Source: Linanthus parryae (taxonomy: Eukaryota; Streptophyta; Magnoliopsida; Ericales; Polemoniaceae). Taken from it: 64,000 nucleotides of DNA. The notes beneath the pieces are model-generated. The model made no database searches, was not told the DNA's origin, and saw only the letters and a program-made list of their open reading frames with translations. Shown in pieces: positions 42,624 to 52,862 of the stretch. Every line of letters begins with the position of its first letter. The first letter of the stretch is position 1. The stretch is from contig JALGPY010000008.1 in NCBI GenBank assembly GCA_023055425.1, forward strand, positions 22,913,359 to 22,977,358, read 5' to 3'. The position numbers were made by a program, and so were the translations under genes.

Positions 42624-42870
42624 TGATACGGTATTCGTATCAATATTTAGCTATTTATTTATTTATCAGTATTTAGGTTATTTAATAATAATTTGGGCTT
42701 GGCCCGTTAGGTCTAGGGTTAGGTTTAGGGTCCAGAATTAGTCTATTTAAGTGATGTACTCCCTCATTATTAATCAATCAAGAAATAAACCAGTCTTTCT
42801 CTTAATCTCTTTTTATTTATCGTGTTTGTGTGCGTGTGTGTGAGGCCGATCGTTACCCGGGTGGGTAACA
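42624..42870 (+). repeat. 5' LTR of compact LTR element
   Basis: TGATACGGTATTCGTATCA at the start (itself a small inverted repeat) and GGGTGGGTAACA at the end. It differs from the right LTR at only a few bases, so insertion was recent. AAGAAATAAACC near 42780 may serve as polyadenylation signal. Confidence 0.92.
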
Positions 42871-42933
42871 ATTGGTGCTTTCATTGAGAGCGTCGGTCGG
42901 ACTTTTTGTTCGCGGCTCTCGCCCCCGGACTCC

Positions 42934-44058
42934 ATGGATCTCCAGTTCGCTATTGTTGATCTCAGTCACGCAGGTGTCCAACTAGTGCTCTTCGAGGAAA
43001 TCGACGAGCTCTATTAGCAAGGTGAAACAATCAACTGTCTCACCATAACAGAACTTGAATACTTCCAAGCAAGAGGGTATCTTACCAGTGCAGATCTCGA
43101 ATGCCTCAAAGAAAGTAGGAAAAAATTGCGACTGATTTCAACAGATGAATTCTGCCGCCTTCAACACATTATTAGAGCCGACGAACTGCCGCAAATCGAG
43201 GAACAGCAGCCGCAGGCGCAAACCCAGTCGCCACCGTTGCAGCAAACCCCGCAAGGTTCGATCCCAGTTCTGCAACCACCATCTCCACCACCGTCCCAAC
43301 CACCGACGAAGTCACCGGATCTCCCATCTCTGCAACTCCACAAACAACCTCCAACCTTCGTCGGCCATCTCACCTTCCAATCAAGCTTCCATTCGATCCA
43401 ATCACAGACCCACAACCTCCAATCATCCACGCCACCTCCACCAACCCCCGAACCCCAGCCAACGGCGCCGCACAAAACAGATCGCTCCGGCGACTTCCCG
43501 TCGCTTCAACCACTCGCAGAATACCCAGCGGCCTCCGGCAAACCCGTCGCCGCCTTCCTTCCCTTCGCCGACCAACCCCAAGCGCCGAAGGACCTCCAAC
43601 CCGTCAATCTGAAACCTCCGAAACCACCCGACCCCTCCGGCTTTCGTCCGAACCCACCTCCGCCGCCATCGTCGCTTTCGACACCGGCGAAACAAACCCA
43701 GAGGCCCCTGGCCTCTGTCCCGACACTGAAACAACCCGACCCGTTTCCGATACCGCCACCACCATCCTCCTTCGCCCCGGCTAACCCGTCAATCGGACAA
43801 CCACGAGAAAAGCCGCACCAATCGCCGGCGATTTGCCCTGGGTATTGGAGATTACTGTCGTCTTCTCCAAGTCCGGCGAACCAAGCATCGACCGGAAGAC
43901 GAGAACACCCCGACGACCCTCCAATCGACCTCCGGGCGCTGCGACCACCACCAGTCACGCCATCTCCGCCGCCATCGCAAGAAGAGCCGCCACTGCCGAC
44001 CATCCTCCCAGATCCGTCGCCACACCTTCATCAGCTAGGTTTCAACAGTTGGCGTTAA
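42934..44058 (+). pseudogene. Proline-rich ORF of the compact LTR element, one in-frame stop
   Basis: From ATG 42934 one frame runs to TAA at 44056-44058 (about 374 codons), broken only by TAG near 43015. The start MDLQFAIVDLSHAGVQLVLF and the following acidic/helical part (LTITELEYFQARGYL) are followed by about 290 residues rich in Pro, Gln and Ser. No zinc knuckle, protease or other retroviral motif is visible. It could be a much-changed gag or a captured sequence. GC content and codon use (many CCG/TCG) differ from the surrounding AT-rich DNA. Function unknown. Confidence 0.55.
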
Positions 44059-44438
44059 AATAAAGTGGGCTCTTGTGTTGTTCTGGGCCGAAACAACTAA
44101 TAGGCTTGGTTTTAATTTTCCAAGTGGGCTAAGTTCTCAAGTGAGACTTGATTTTTCAGATGGGTTTTCTTATCAAAGCGGGCTGCAATCAAGTGGGCCT
44201 CATTCATATGAGTGTTACCGAATTAGCTTGGATCAGCCTACAATTTGTGGAATTGGACTTCAAAATGAGATTCTCCCGTTAGTTCGCCGCCAATTTGACC
44301 CGGGCAAGATTAGTGGCAAGTTGAGACTACGAAGTGGCGTTTTGAAGACCGTTCGACGTCAATTCGATCCGGGCAAGAATATTGCGGACTTTTCAACCTC
44401 CGCCTTGAGGGCAAGGCAATTTTCAAGCGTGGGGGAGT

Positions 44439-44684
44439 TGATACGGTATCCGTATCAATATTTAGCTATTTATTTATTTATCAGTATTTAGGTTATTTAA
44501 TAATAATCTGGGCTTGGCCCGTTAGGTCAAGGTTAGGTTTAGGGTCCAGAATTAGTCTATTTAAGTGATGTACTCCCTCATTATTAATCAATCAAGAAAT
44601 AAACCAGTCTTTCTCTTAATCTCTTTTTATTTATCGTGTTTGTGTGCGTGTGTGTGAGGCCGATCGTTACCCGGGTGGGTAACA
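44439..44684 (+). repeat. 3' LTR of compact LTR element
   Basis: Partner of 42624-42870, with ATCCGTATCA in place of ATTCGTATCA near the start. Confidence 0.92.
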
Positions 44685-44958
44685 TTGTCTACTTAATTAC
44701 TTGATTTATCTAAGCATCAGGATTATTACACATTTGGTTTCTTTTTACCAGGCATGTCTTCATATCATTTGCAAGTACTAAAACTACCAAAAGGCTTGCA
44801 AGTACTAAAAGAGTTGAATTCCAATTAGCGTCCAATTAGCGTAAACAGATGTATACCACAGGAAACTCTACTAATTTAAATACTTTTCTATGTAACAATA
44901 ATGATAGTATTATACGGCCAATACTTTCGATCCACAACCTCAAACTTCACTACCAGAA

Positions 44959-45660
44959 TTTTTTTTAATGGTAATGAGAAAATATTATTGAAACAAAAAA
45001 AGAATGGTTACAAAGAAACCGGTAGGTTATACCAGCAATCCAGCATAAACCTACACAGGGAGAAAGAAAACTAACTACACAAACAAACTAATCCAAAACA
45101 TTGGAGAAAATCCAACAGCTGATCTATAGACACAAGGCACACCAGCCCGCCACTCCAAAAGCAAATGAAAAAGAGACCTCTAACAAACGCATTGGACACA
45201 CGAATCACAACAATAATATGTCTGTTACGAACCCTCCGAATAATCCACATGACCACCTTTCACTAGCCAATCAAACCCCATTCCACGCAAATCAGGAACT
45301 CTGAAACTAACACAGGAGCAGCCCAACAGATGCCAAAAGTCGCCAGAACAGAACATCCCACACCACGCCTCCACCTTCAGCATCACCTTCGTCCCCTTCA
45401 AAACGCTGACAAACTAAAGACGATAAAAAGACTAGAATTGACGTGACAAAGACTCCTCACCCATCCACAAATCCTCCCAGAATCGGACACGATCCCCCGT
45501 AACGATCTTGAAATGCGCATTATGCATAAACCGTTCCCATACTACCCTAATACCCCATAAACCGCACCCAAACGGCCCAGTAACTGCCTTCGAACACCAC
45601 CCCTACCTCTCTAAACCAAACCTTACAGCAATAACCCTCCTCCAAAGCCTATCTCGCTCT
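44959..45660 (-). pseudogene. L1-type LINE 3' remnant
   Basis: On the minus strand the translation passes through WGIRVVWERF, VTGDRVRFWEDLWMGEESL and FYRL, a characteristic segment downstream of the RT of plant L1 ORF2, then decays. It ends in TTCAATAATATTTTCTCATT and an A run (T run at about 44959-44966 on plus). It is 5'-truncated with several stops. Confidence 0.65.
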
Positions 45661-45768
45661 AAACCATATCTCGACAACCATAACATAGACTAATTAAAAA
45701 CGATTAAACAACAAAGGCCCAAACCTCGGATCGAGACTAGAGTCAAGTAAGAAAATAGGGTCTTTTTT

Positions 45769-46195
45769 TCTACACTAATTAAACGGGGAAAATTGTATTT
45801 TTTCACCTTTTTACCTTATTCCTATGCTGAACTAATAAATTTCATCATCAAATGAGAGGAAAGAAACTAGATGGAGAAATCCATGAGAGGTCATCATGGC
45901 ACTTCTCTTCATGGGAGACTTGGTCGACTTGTTCATTTGTTCATTTGTTTCATTTGTTTTTTCAATTCTCTTCATGGGAGACTTGGTCGACTTGCCACGG
46001 GTGTGGCCATCATGGCCTCGCTCTGGCTATTACATTTGCCTGGCCCTTTGGCCAGCCCATCATCAACATCATTTTCCTTTACCTCCAATCTTATCACTAT
46101 TCTATTAGATTGGCCAATTGTACATGAAATAAACACCTGCTTTGACAACTTCAATATCAATATTACGCCCGCGCATAGCGCGGGATAACGACTAG
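45769..46195 (+). mobile_element. Small Helitron-like element
   Basis: The 3' end is textbook: hairpin CCCGCGC-ATA-GCGCGGG (46168-46184), seven bases, then CTAG (46192-46195) followed by T. A 5' end TCTACACTAATTAAACGGGG at 45769 resembles plant Helitron starts, although the base before it is T, not A. Inside, TTCATGGGAGACTTGGTCGA occurs twice (about 45909 and 45974). Confidence 0.6.
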
Positions 46196-46770
46196 TTAAC
46201 ATAAAGAGTGGCCGACGAGACCAAATCAAAACCTACTCAATTGCAGATCCTAAAACGAGCTATCTATTTCATCCACAATGTGGCAACCGAGACCAAATCA
46301 AAGCCATAGTCGAGTAGTAACATAAAGATTCTCCTCGTAACTATTCGAATTCAAACCATTCCAAACAAGCATTAACGTAAAGAGTGGCCAACGAGACCAA
46401 ATCAAAACCGATTGCAGATCCTAAAACAAGGCGGGACCCACATCCTCTTACCTTTTAAGGAGACATTTTGAACAGTTTAATCAAAAATACCTTCCTCACA
46501 TATTTTTCACCGTCAGATTAAAAACTCTGCCTCATTATTTTCACTTCGTTTTGCTTTCACGTTCAGCTCCAAGCCGCCCTTCTCTCTTATTTTGATTTCT
46601 CGCTCCACCTCCGGCGATCGATTTCGATTTCTCTACGTTGTGTTTTACTGCTATTTTTATTTCGTTATATTTGATTACTCTTATCAATCCATACTTTTAG
46701 GTTTTTATTGAGGATATTGGAATCACCCACTGTTGCCACTGTCTCTCTTTCTTCTGATGGAGGTTTGGTG
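46196..46770. other. Intergenic stretch, no gene recognised
   Basis: It holds two diverged copies of a segment with AAAGAGTGGCC(A/G)ACGAGACC (near 46203 and 46380) and otherwise nothing recognised. Confidence 0.45.
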
Positions 46771-47076
46771 TGTTGGGATCAAAGACGACTACTGAAACTC
46801 AAGACAACTCAACTAATTTGGTGGAGAGGAGAAGAAGACTTGCTTGATTACTTGACTTGAAAAAAAAGACTTATGTACATGAGTATTTATAGGACTCATG
46901 GACTCATGCATCTAGTACCTTCTACCACATTAACTTGGCACAATTTCCACCAACACATTAACTTGGCTCAAGTCCCACAACTAGTCAAACTATGGCACTT
47001 TGGAAAACCATATTCTAGAGACTAGTACTACCACACTAGAAAATGTGACATAAAAAATCAAGTTTAATATCTAACA
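46771..47076 (-). repeat. 3' LTR of the split copia element
   Basis: 306 bp, TGTTGGGATC to ATCTAACA on the plus strand, so TG...CA ends. The minus-strand sequence TTTAAGGTAGGG directly beside it is a good polypurine tract. Confidence 0.75.
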
Positions 47077-47118
47077 CCCTACCTTAAACTTGATTGGTAA
47101 CTCCGAGGGAGATCCTCA

Positions 47119-50100
47119 TCATACGGAAAACGTCCGCCTTGCTCCACTTTTTTTCTTCTCAATGCACTCCCTTATAAAATTGAACCTTGTATCAATATGC
47201 TTGCTCATCTCATGGTGCACTGGATTCTTGGCCAAGGCAATGGTGGACTTGTTGTCAACAAAGATCTCGGTTGACTTCTCTTGCGGCATATAGAGCTCCT
47301 TCAATAAGTTCCTCAGCCAAATAGCTTGGAAAACACAAGAACTAGTCGCCACATATTCTGCTTCCAAGTAGAGAGCGTCACAATTGGTTGCTTCTTCGAA
47401 CTCAAAGTAAAAGCGCAATTTCCCATGAATAATACAAACCGGTAGTGCTTTTTCTATCATCAACGTCTCCTCCCCAATCGCGATCACAATATTACACAAC
47501 TTCGGAATGAGATGCCGGAGAATAAAGAATTCTAAAATTGCTAGTACCTTTGATGTAGCGAAGAATCCTCGTAGTCGCGTTCAAGTGAGAAGTAGTGGGG
47601 GCCTCCATATAGCGGCTAACAAGTCGAACTCCATAGAGTATGACCGATCTTGTGCAAGTCAAATACCGCTAGCTTGCAACAAGACCCTTGAACAAAGTCG
47701 AATCAACCTTCTTGCCTTCATCATGCTTGGATAGTTTTGCTCCAATCTCAACGGGTGTGCCCACGGGGTTGCATTTCTCCAGCTTGAACTTCTTGAGAAT
47801 ATCTTTGACATACTTCTCTTGAGAATAAGATTCCTTCCCTCCTTTTCTTCACTTCAATGCCAAGGTAGTATGACATGAGGCCCATATCCGTCATCTCGAA
47901 ATGCTTGGCCATATCCATCTTGAAATCCTCTATCATGCTTGCATTATTTCCTGTGAAAATTAAATTATCCACATACAAGCATACAATTAATAAATCACCG
48001 CCATTATTCCTCAAAAAAAAAAATCACCACAATTATTTTTCTTTACTTACAAATCATGCTTATGAGGGCACTTGAGAAAATTCTTGTCCTGGAAATACTT
48101 GTCAATTCTAGTATTCCAAGCGCGTGGTGCTTGATTCAACCCATATAGCGTCTTCTTTAATCTCAACACTCTGTTTTCTTGTCCCTTCACAACATAGCCG
48201 GTGGGTTGCTCAACATATACCTTCTCCTCTAAGTAGCCATTCAAAAATGCTGACTTTACATCCATTTGATGGATCTTCCAATGATTTTGAGCCGCCATGG
48301 AAAAAATAAGCCCTATTGTTTCAAGACGTGCTACGGGCGCAAAAACCTCTTCATAATCAATACCATATCTTTGTTTGTAGCCTTTGGCCACCAATCTCGC
48401 CCTGTGTCTTTATACTTCTCCTTCGGCATTCAACTTGGTTTTAAACATCCATTTCACTCCAATGGGTTTTGATTGGGGAAGTGTGGCAAGCTCCCATGTA
48501 GAGTTCTTCTCAATTGTCATGATTTCCTCATCCATAACATTCTACCATTTCTTGTCTTTGACCGCTTCTTTAAAATCTAGAGGTTTACAATCACCAAGTA
48601 GACAAAAATGTGTTAAATCATCTAAACTTGGAAATACCTCTTCTGATACAAATCTCCAAGATTCCTTGTCCCACGTGGCCCTTCAAGTGGACTTCCTTCT
48701 TGAGATGATGGACTTTCTTGTCCATGATTAGCTAGAACAGGTGATGGAGGAAGAGTAGCGGGCTGCAAAACATCATCTTCTTGCACATGATCGACATCAA
48801 CAACATCATAAAATGTCATAATTATCATTAGGAGAATTCCAATCCCATGAACTTTCTTCGTCAAACTCAACATCTCGACTAATGATAGTCTTCTTAGTTT
48901 TGGGATTGTAGAGTTTGTACCCCTTGGATCTTGCATCATATCCAACAAAAATAAATTTATCACTTTTATCATCTAACTTTGATCTTTTCTCATCCGGCAC
49001 ATGGGCATAGGCAACACTACCAAATACCCGCAAGTGAGAAACATTGGGCTTTACTCCACTCCAAGATTCTTGAGGAGTTTTAAATTCCACACTTTTAGTG
49101 GGGCACCGATTAGATCAGTAAACGACACAATCAACGGCTTCAGCCCAAAATTCTTTTGGCATATTTTTACTTTTCAACTTGCTTCTAGCCATATTAAGAA
49201 GGCTTCTATTCTTTCTCTCCGTCACCCATTTTGTTGTGGTGATCTTGTAACGGTTAAAGGATGCCTATTCTATTTTTTTCACAAAATTTATGAAACTTAT
49301 TAAAAGTAGGGCTGCAAACGAGCCGAATCGAACCGAATATCGCTGGTTTGAGTTTGACTCGTTTAACTTGGCTTCTAAACGAGTAGAACACGAACTCGAG
49401 TCGAACAGAAAAATATTGTTTGAGTTCGGCCCGTTTAGGGCTCAAGTTGTTCGTTGTTCAGCTCGTGGCTCGTTTAACTAGCTCGTTTACGGGCTCGAAT
49501 TCGGTTCGGCGAACTTGTATCTCTCTTAGATATATATGATAATATGTAATTCTTGAATTAAAATACCATGTGTTATTATTAAGATAAAATGCTTAAAGGA
49601 AACAAATAACGTAAAATGTATTAGTATAGAGATAAGCTTTATTTGCGGTAATGATAGAGTCAAAACATCCGATTTTATTTTTATATAGTAACTATATTAC
49701 TAATTTATGATATTATAAATTATACAATTATCTTTTGAAATCCTAATTACGAGGTTAAACTCCTATATAGGGATTTTTTTTGTCAACCTCCTATATAGAG
49801 ATTATACACTAATTACACATTATTTTAAGAAACTACTCATAAATAAGACAAAATATTCTAATTAATTTTAACTATATATATATACACACATATACATATA
49901 TACTACTATACTTTGTTTGCGAACACTAACGAACAAGCTCCTTGTTCGGCTCGTGTTCGGCTCGTTTAGCAAACGAACAAATTTTCATGTTTGAGTTTGT
50001 TTGATTAATAAGTCGAATCAAACACGAACGAGATTTTACCGAATCGAACGCGAGTTGTTCACGAACGGCTTGGTTCATTTATAGCCCTAATTTGAAGTAA

Positions 50101-51043
50101 ACTCAACTCCTTTATTGGATCTTATCGCTTTGATTTCATAGCCACTTTGTTTCTCAACAACTTTCTTGAATTTTTTAAAAGCTTCAAAGACCTCCGATTT
50201 ATGCTTGAGAAAACAAACTCATATTTTGCGACTAATCATCAATAAAGATGAGGAAGTAATTGTTCATACCCATGGACGCCGGCTTTATTGGACTGCAAAT
50301 ATCCGAATGGATAACCTCCATGGGAATTTTGCTCTTGAAGAGGATTCCGTTGGAAAACTTTCATTGATTGCTTTCTGAATAGGCATCCTTCACAAAGTTG
50401 TTCCGGGTGATTGATGTTCGGAAAGCCTTTTACCATCTTCTCCTTGCCCAATTGCTTCAAGCCTCCAAAATTCATTTCCACATATCGCATATGCCAAAGC
50501 CAAGATTCATCTTTCGCACAAGGTTTCAAACATTTAGCAAAGTCATTTCGAATATTCAACAAGAACATCCGATTCTTAGATATAGCAACTTTGGATAGCA
50601 AACTTCCACATTCATCTCTAATGCTCAAACTATTATTTTTCATAACAATCTCATAACCTTTCTCCGAAAATTTACCCAAACTCAAAATATTTCTCTTCAT
50701 ATTAGTCACATAATAAACATTGGAGATGAATTGATGATTTCCATTCATTGAACATATTAAAATTTTACCTTTTCCCCTTACCGGAATTTGAGAGACATCT
50801 CCAAAAGTGACTTTGCCACTAACTTTCTCGCCTAGATCAAGTAAAATGTTCTTGTCTCCACACATATGGTTACTTGCGCCGGTGTCATGATACCAAGTAT
50901 TAGTTGCCTCCTTGGAATCTCCTTTGTAGGCCAAAAGTAAAGTTGGCCCTACCTCTTCATTCTTCTCCTCCACATAGTTAGCCTTCTCATCAACATCATT
51001 TGAGTCACATCTACACCTCCAAGAGAAATGCCCAAATTTAAGA
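47119..51043 (-). pseudogene. copia pol of the split element (protease to RNase H), many breaks
   Basis: Landmarks from 5' to 3' on the minus strand: half a zinc knuckle (FGHFSWRC) at 51035-51010, protease DTGASNHM at about 50880, pre-integrase LWHMRY, integrase pieces (EKQSGYEIKAIRS; KFHKFCEKN after the hAT insertion; SWSGVKPNVSHLRVFGSVAY). Then RT with [30 protein letters not shown] and LYVDNLIFTGN, where YVDD has become YVDN, and RNase H with YVATSSCVFQAIWL and KHIDTRFNFI. Stops and shifts occur near 50238, 48410, 48055 and 47700. The element is dead. Confidence 0.85.
49307..50089. mobile_element. hAT-like non-autonomous element, 783 bp, inside copia integrase
   Basis: Ends TAGGGCTGCAAACGA and TCATTTATAGCCCTA are inverted, and sub-terminal stretches repeat CGAGCCGAATCGAAC and GGCTCGTGTTCGGCTCG. 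The flanks ATTAAAAG (49299-49306) and ATTTGAAG (50090-50097) are an 8-bp duplication with two differences, as expected for hAT. Removing it rejoins the copia integrase region. The inside is AT-rich without coding potential. Confidence 0.8.
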
Positions 51044-51044
51044 C

Positions 51045-51528
51045 TGTTGGAATAGTGCCTTGAAGTAGAAGATACTCAAAGGAGCGCAAAGAAGTGAAGC
51101 CCGGGGAGGTCTTCGTACGAAGACAAAGTGTCTTCGCACGAAGACATCCCATACTTAGCAAAATTTATCCAAGTCTGAATGTCTTCCCATTTAGGTCTCT
51201 GTCTCAAAATAGAAAGGTCTTCGTACGAAGACTGAATGTCTTCGCACGAAGACTTCGGGTCTTCGTACGAAGATATCCATGAACAGGATAATAAGGATGA
51301 AATTGTTTCCATAATTGTTCGGGGCGGTTTTGGGGGCTATAAAAGGATCCTTTGGGGTCCTATGAACGTATGTAACTCATTGAGATCGTTCTATTCATTG
51401 AATAAAGGTCTTTCTTCCCCGTGTACGTAGTTAACTCGATTCGGGATAGCTAACCACGTAAATCTTGTGTGATTGCATCTTTATTTATCGTTCGTGAGAC
51501 GTGAGTGATCGTGAGAGGTATAAAAAAC
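51045..51528 (+). repeat. 5' LTR of truncated copia element
   Basis: It starts TGTTGGAATAGTGCC. It has a TATA box CTATAAAAGG near 51339 and GAATAAAGG near 51400 (polyadenylation), giving U3/R/U5 order. The end is eroded, so no CA is seen directly before the PBS. U3 holds five palindromic 16-mers. Confidence 0.82.
51109..51274. promoter_or_regulatory. Array of five 16-bp palindromes in LTR U3, 21-bp period
   Basis: GTCTTCGTACGAAGAC at 51109 and 51217, its variant GTCTTCGCACGAAGAC at 51130 and 51238, and GTCTTCGTACGAAGAT at 51259. The starts are 21 bases apart within each cluster (51109/51130 and 51217/51238/51259). They lie 65-230 bases upstream of the LTR TATA box, where enhancers or silencer sites would be expected. 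Related but eroded copies are in the solo LTR (about 16917-17005). Confidence 0.8.
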
Positions 51529-51569
51529 TGGTATCAGAGTATAGGTTGTGATTACTCCACCAAGAACGA

Positions 51570-52014
51570 TGTCCGGATCGATGTTGAAGATTAACAGGTT
51601 CACTGGATGGAACAACTTCAGTCTGTGGAAGATAAAGATGGAGGCATTTCTTAAATCGCAGGGTTTGTGGGCACCTTTGACCGCGGACAAGGAAGAAATG
51701 GATGTTACTAAGCCGGAGTTCAAGGTATTGGAGGAGAAGTCACGTTCAACCATTATGTTGTGCTTATCGGATGACGTGATCATCGAGATCGTAGATCAGA
51801 AGGAAGAAGAAAATTTTCGCTCAAGTTAGAGAGTCTCTACATGAAGAAGAGTCTCACTAGCAAGTTTATGCTCAAACAAAGGCTCTTCACCCTGCGGATG
51901 CTCGAAGGTACGACTCTCAAGGACCAACTTGATCAACTAAACACAATTCTACTAGATTTGCGTAATATGGGCGAGAAGGTGGAGGATGAGGATGCCGCAC
52001 TTTTGTTATTAATA
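51570..52014 (+). pseudogene. copia gag, partial and frameshifted
   Basis: From ATG 51570: INRFTGWNNFSLWKIKMEAF, KSQGLWAPL, then a shift near 51825 followed by MKKSLTSKFMLKQRLFTLRM and DQLDQLNTILLDLRNMGE. These are the standard blocks of the UBN2-type copia gag. It ends after DEDAALLLLIS at the boundary with the dispersed repeat. Confidence 0.85.
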
Positions 52015-52188
52015 TCCCATGATAATTTACTTAAAAAATTGAAGGGACTTATGAAGTGTATTGGAACCTGGAAGTTAATAATTTGTTGCTTTATTTACTC
52101 CCCGGTAATTTTATAAACGGAGGGTCTAATATAAAACACCGAGGTAGTGTTTATTTAGCTCTCACCGACCGTAACTATTTATTCGGAA
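52015..52188. repeat. Dispersed repeat, copy 2 (partner at 25548-25721)
   Basis: Near-identical to 25548-25721. It begins exactly where the copia gag homology ends and is cut at GGAA by the gypsy LTR. Confidence 0.75.
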
Positions 52189-52822
52189 TGTCGGGTGTAG
52201 ATACTGCTTTCTGACATGACAGATCTTGGCCACGTGGCAGCCATCCAGCACACCATATTGTGCTCCATACAGACTGGATCACCAGCCGAGCTGATCCATG
52301 TGGGGGCTGCGAGACAGAGCCCTCGCATACCACTGCACGGGACTTGTAGGGACTTAGTGGTTTGGAGGCTAGAGTAAGCCCTGTCGCGTGCGAGCCAAGC
52401 CCGCACGCGACCTTTAGTAACTGTTTTGAGAGATTTATGGCACGAGCTCCATAAACCCGGTCAATCCGGTCAAACCCGGTCAACCTCGTAACGGTTCCGG
52501 TATTCGCGCACCACGTGCTCTAACGGTCCCTATATACTCGGACGAACGTGCCGTTATGGTTAAGCTAATTAAGCCGCCATCAATGGGCGCATTAACCACA
52601 CTACAACGGTCACGTTCTCCAGTATATATAGATCGTCAACCTTTCCATACAGGGGAGAACACACTTGCCATACGCGGAAGCTCTGCCAAACCTCTGTCTC
52701 TCTCTCAGACATTGCTACTGACTTACTCTCTCCCTACACACAACCCCACTCTTCCTGTGCGATCCTTGATCCACTACACACGGTGCACACGGAGGTCTCC
52801 CCGCTGGAATCTCTTGTGCACA
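52189..52822 (+). repeat. 5' LTR of the gypsy element
   Basis: TGTCGGGTGTAG to TTGTGCACA; U3 has a G-box CACGTG at 52512-52517, about 14 bases before the TATA-like CTATATAC at 52530, and a second TATA-like run at 52623-52628. The left flank is CGGAA (52184-52188), which would be the TSD. The PBS TTTGGTGAACCCGACGTGAA follows at about 52824; I do not assign the tRNA. Confidence 0.78.
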
Positions 52823-52862
52823 TTTTGGTGAACCCGACGTGAACTTACCAACAAAAGCAACC

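Larger units (their letters stand above)
42624..44684 (+). mobile_element. Compact non-autonomous LTR retroelement, 2.06 kb
   Basis: Two almost identical LTRs (42624-42870 and 44439-44684) flank about 1.57 kb. A PBS-like TTGGTGCTTTCATTGAGAGC begins one base past the left LTR and a polypurine tract GCGTGGGGGAGT precedes the right one. The flanks GTGTC (42619-42623) and TTGTC (44685-44689) differ at one base and are a probable target duplication. There is no protease, RT or integrase: only a long proline-rich reading frame. It must be moved in trans by another element. Confidence 0.88.
46771..51043 (-). mobile_element. Degenerate Ty1/copia element, minus strand, split by later insertions
   Basis: A 3' LTR at 46771-47076, a polypurine tract, and RNase H, RT, integrase, GAG-pre-integrase and protease regions are read in order on the minus strand. 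The zinc knuckle ends abruptly at 51043 where another LTR begins. A hAT-like element sits in its integrase. Its gag and 5' LTR are not in the window and should lie beyond the nested elements on the right. Confidence 0.85.
51045..52188 (+). mobile_element. Ty1/copia element, 5' part only (LTR, PBS, gag), truncated
   Basis: A 5' LTR (51045 to about 51528), a tRNA-iMet PBS (TGGTATCAGAGT, 51529-51540) and a frameshifted gag follow in order. The element stops inside gag at about 52014, where a dispersed repeat starts, and the gypsy LTR begins at 52189. It interrupts the older minus-strand copia in its zinc knuckle. It belongs to the same family as the solo LTR at 16681-17079. Confidence 0.85.

Noticed and set aside
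43161..44003. Long Gly/Trp-rich open frames opposite the proline-rich ORF
   Set aside because: They are the complement of CCN/CAN-rich codons in the sense ORF; composition artefact.
51109..51274. CRISPR-like or heat-shock element array
   Set aside because: Plant nuclear DNA and repeats are palindromes without unique spacers; the TTC/GAA spacing is 4 bases, not the 2 of canonical heat-shock elements.
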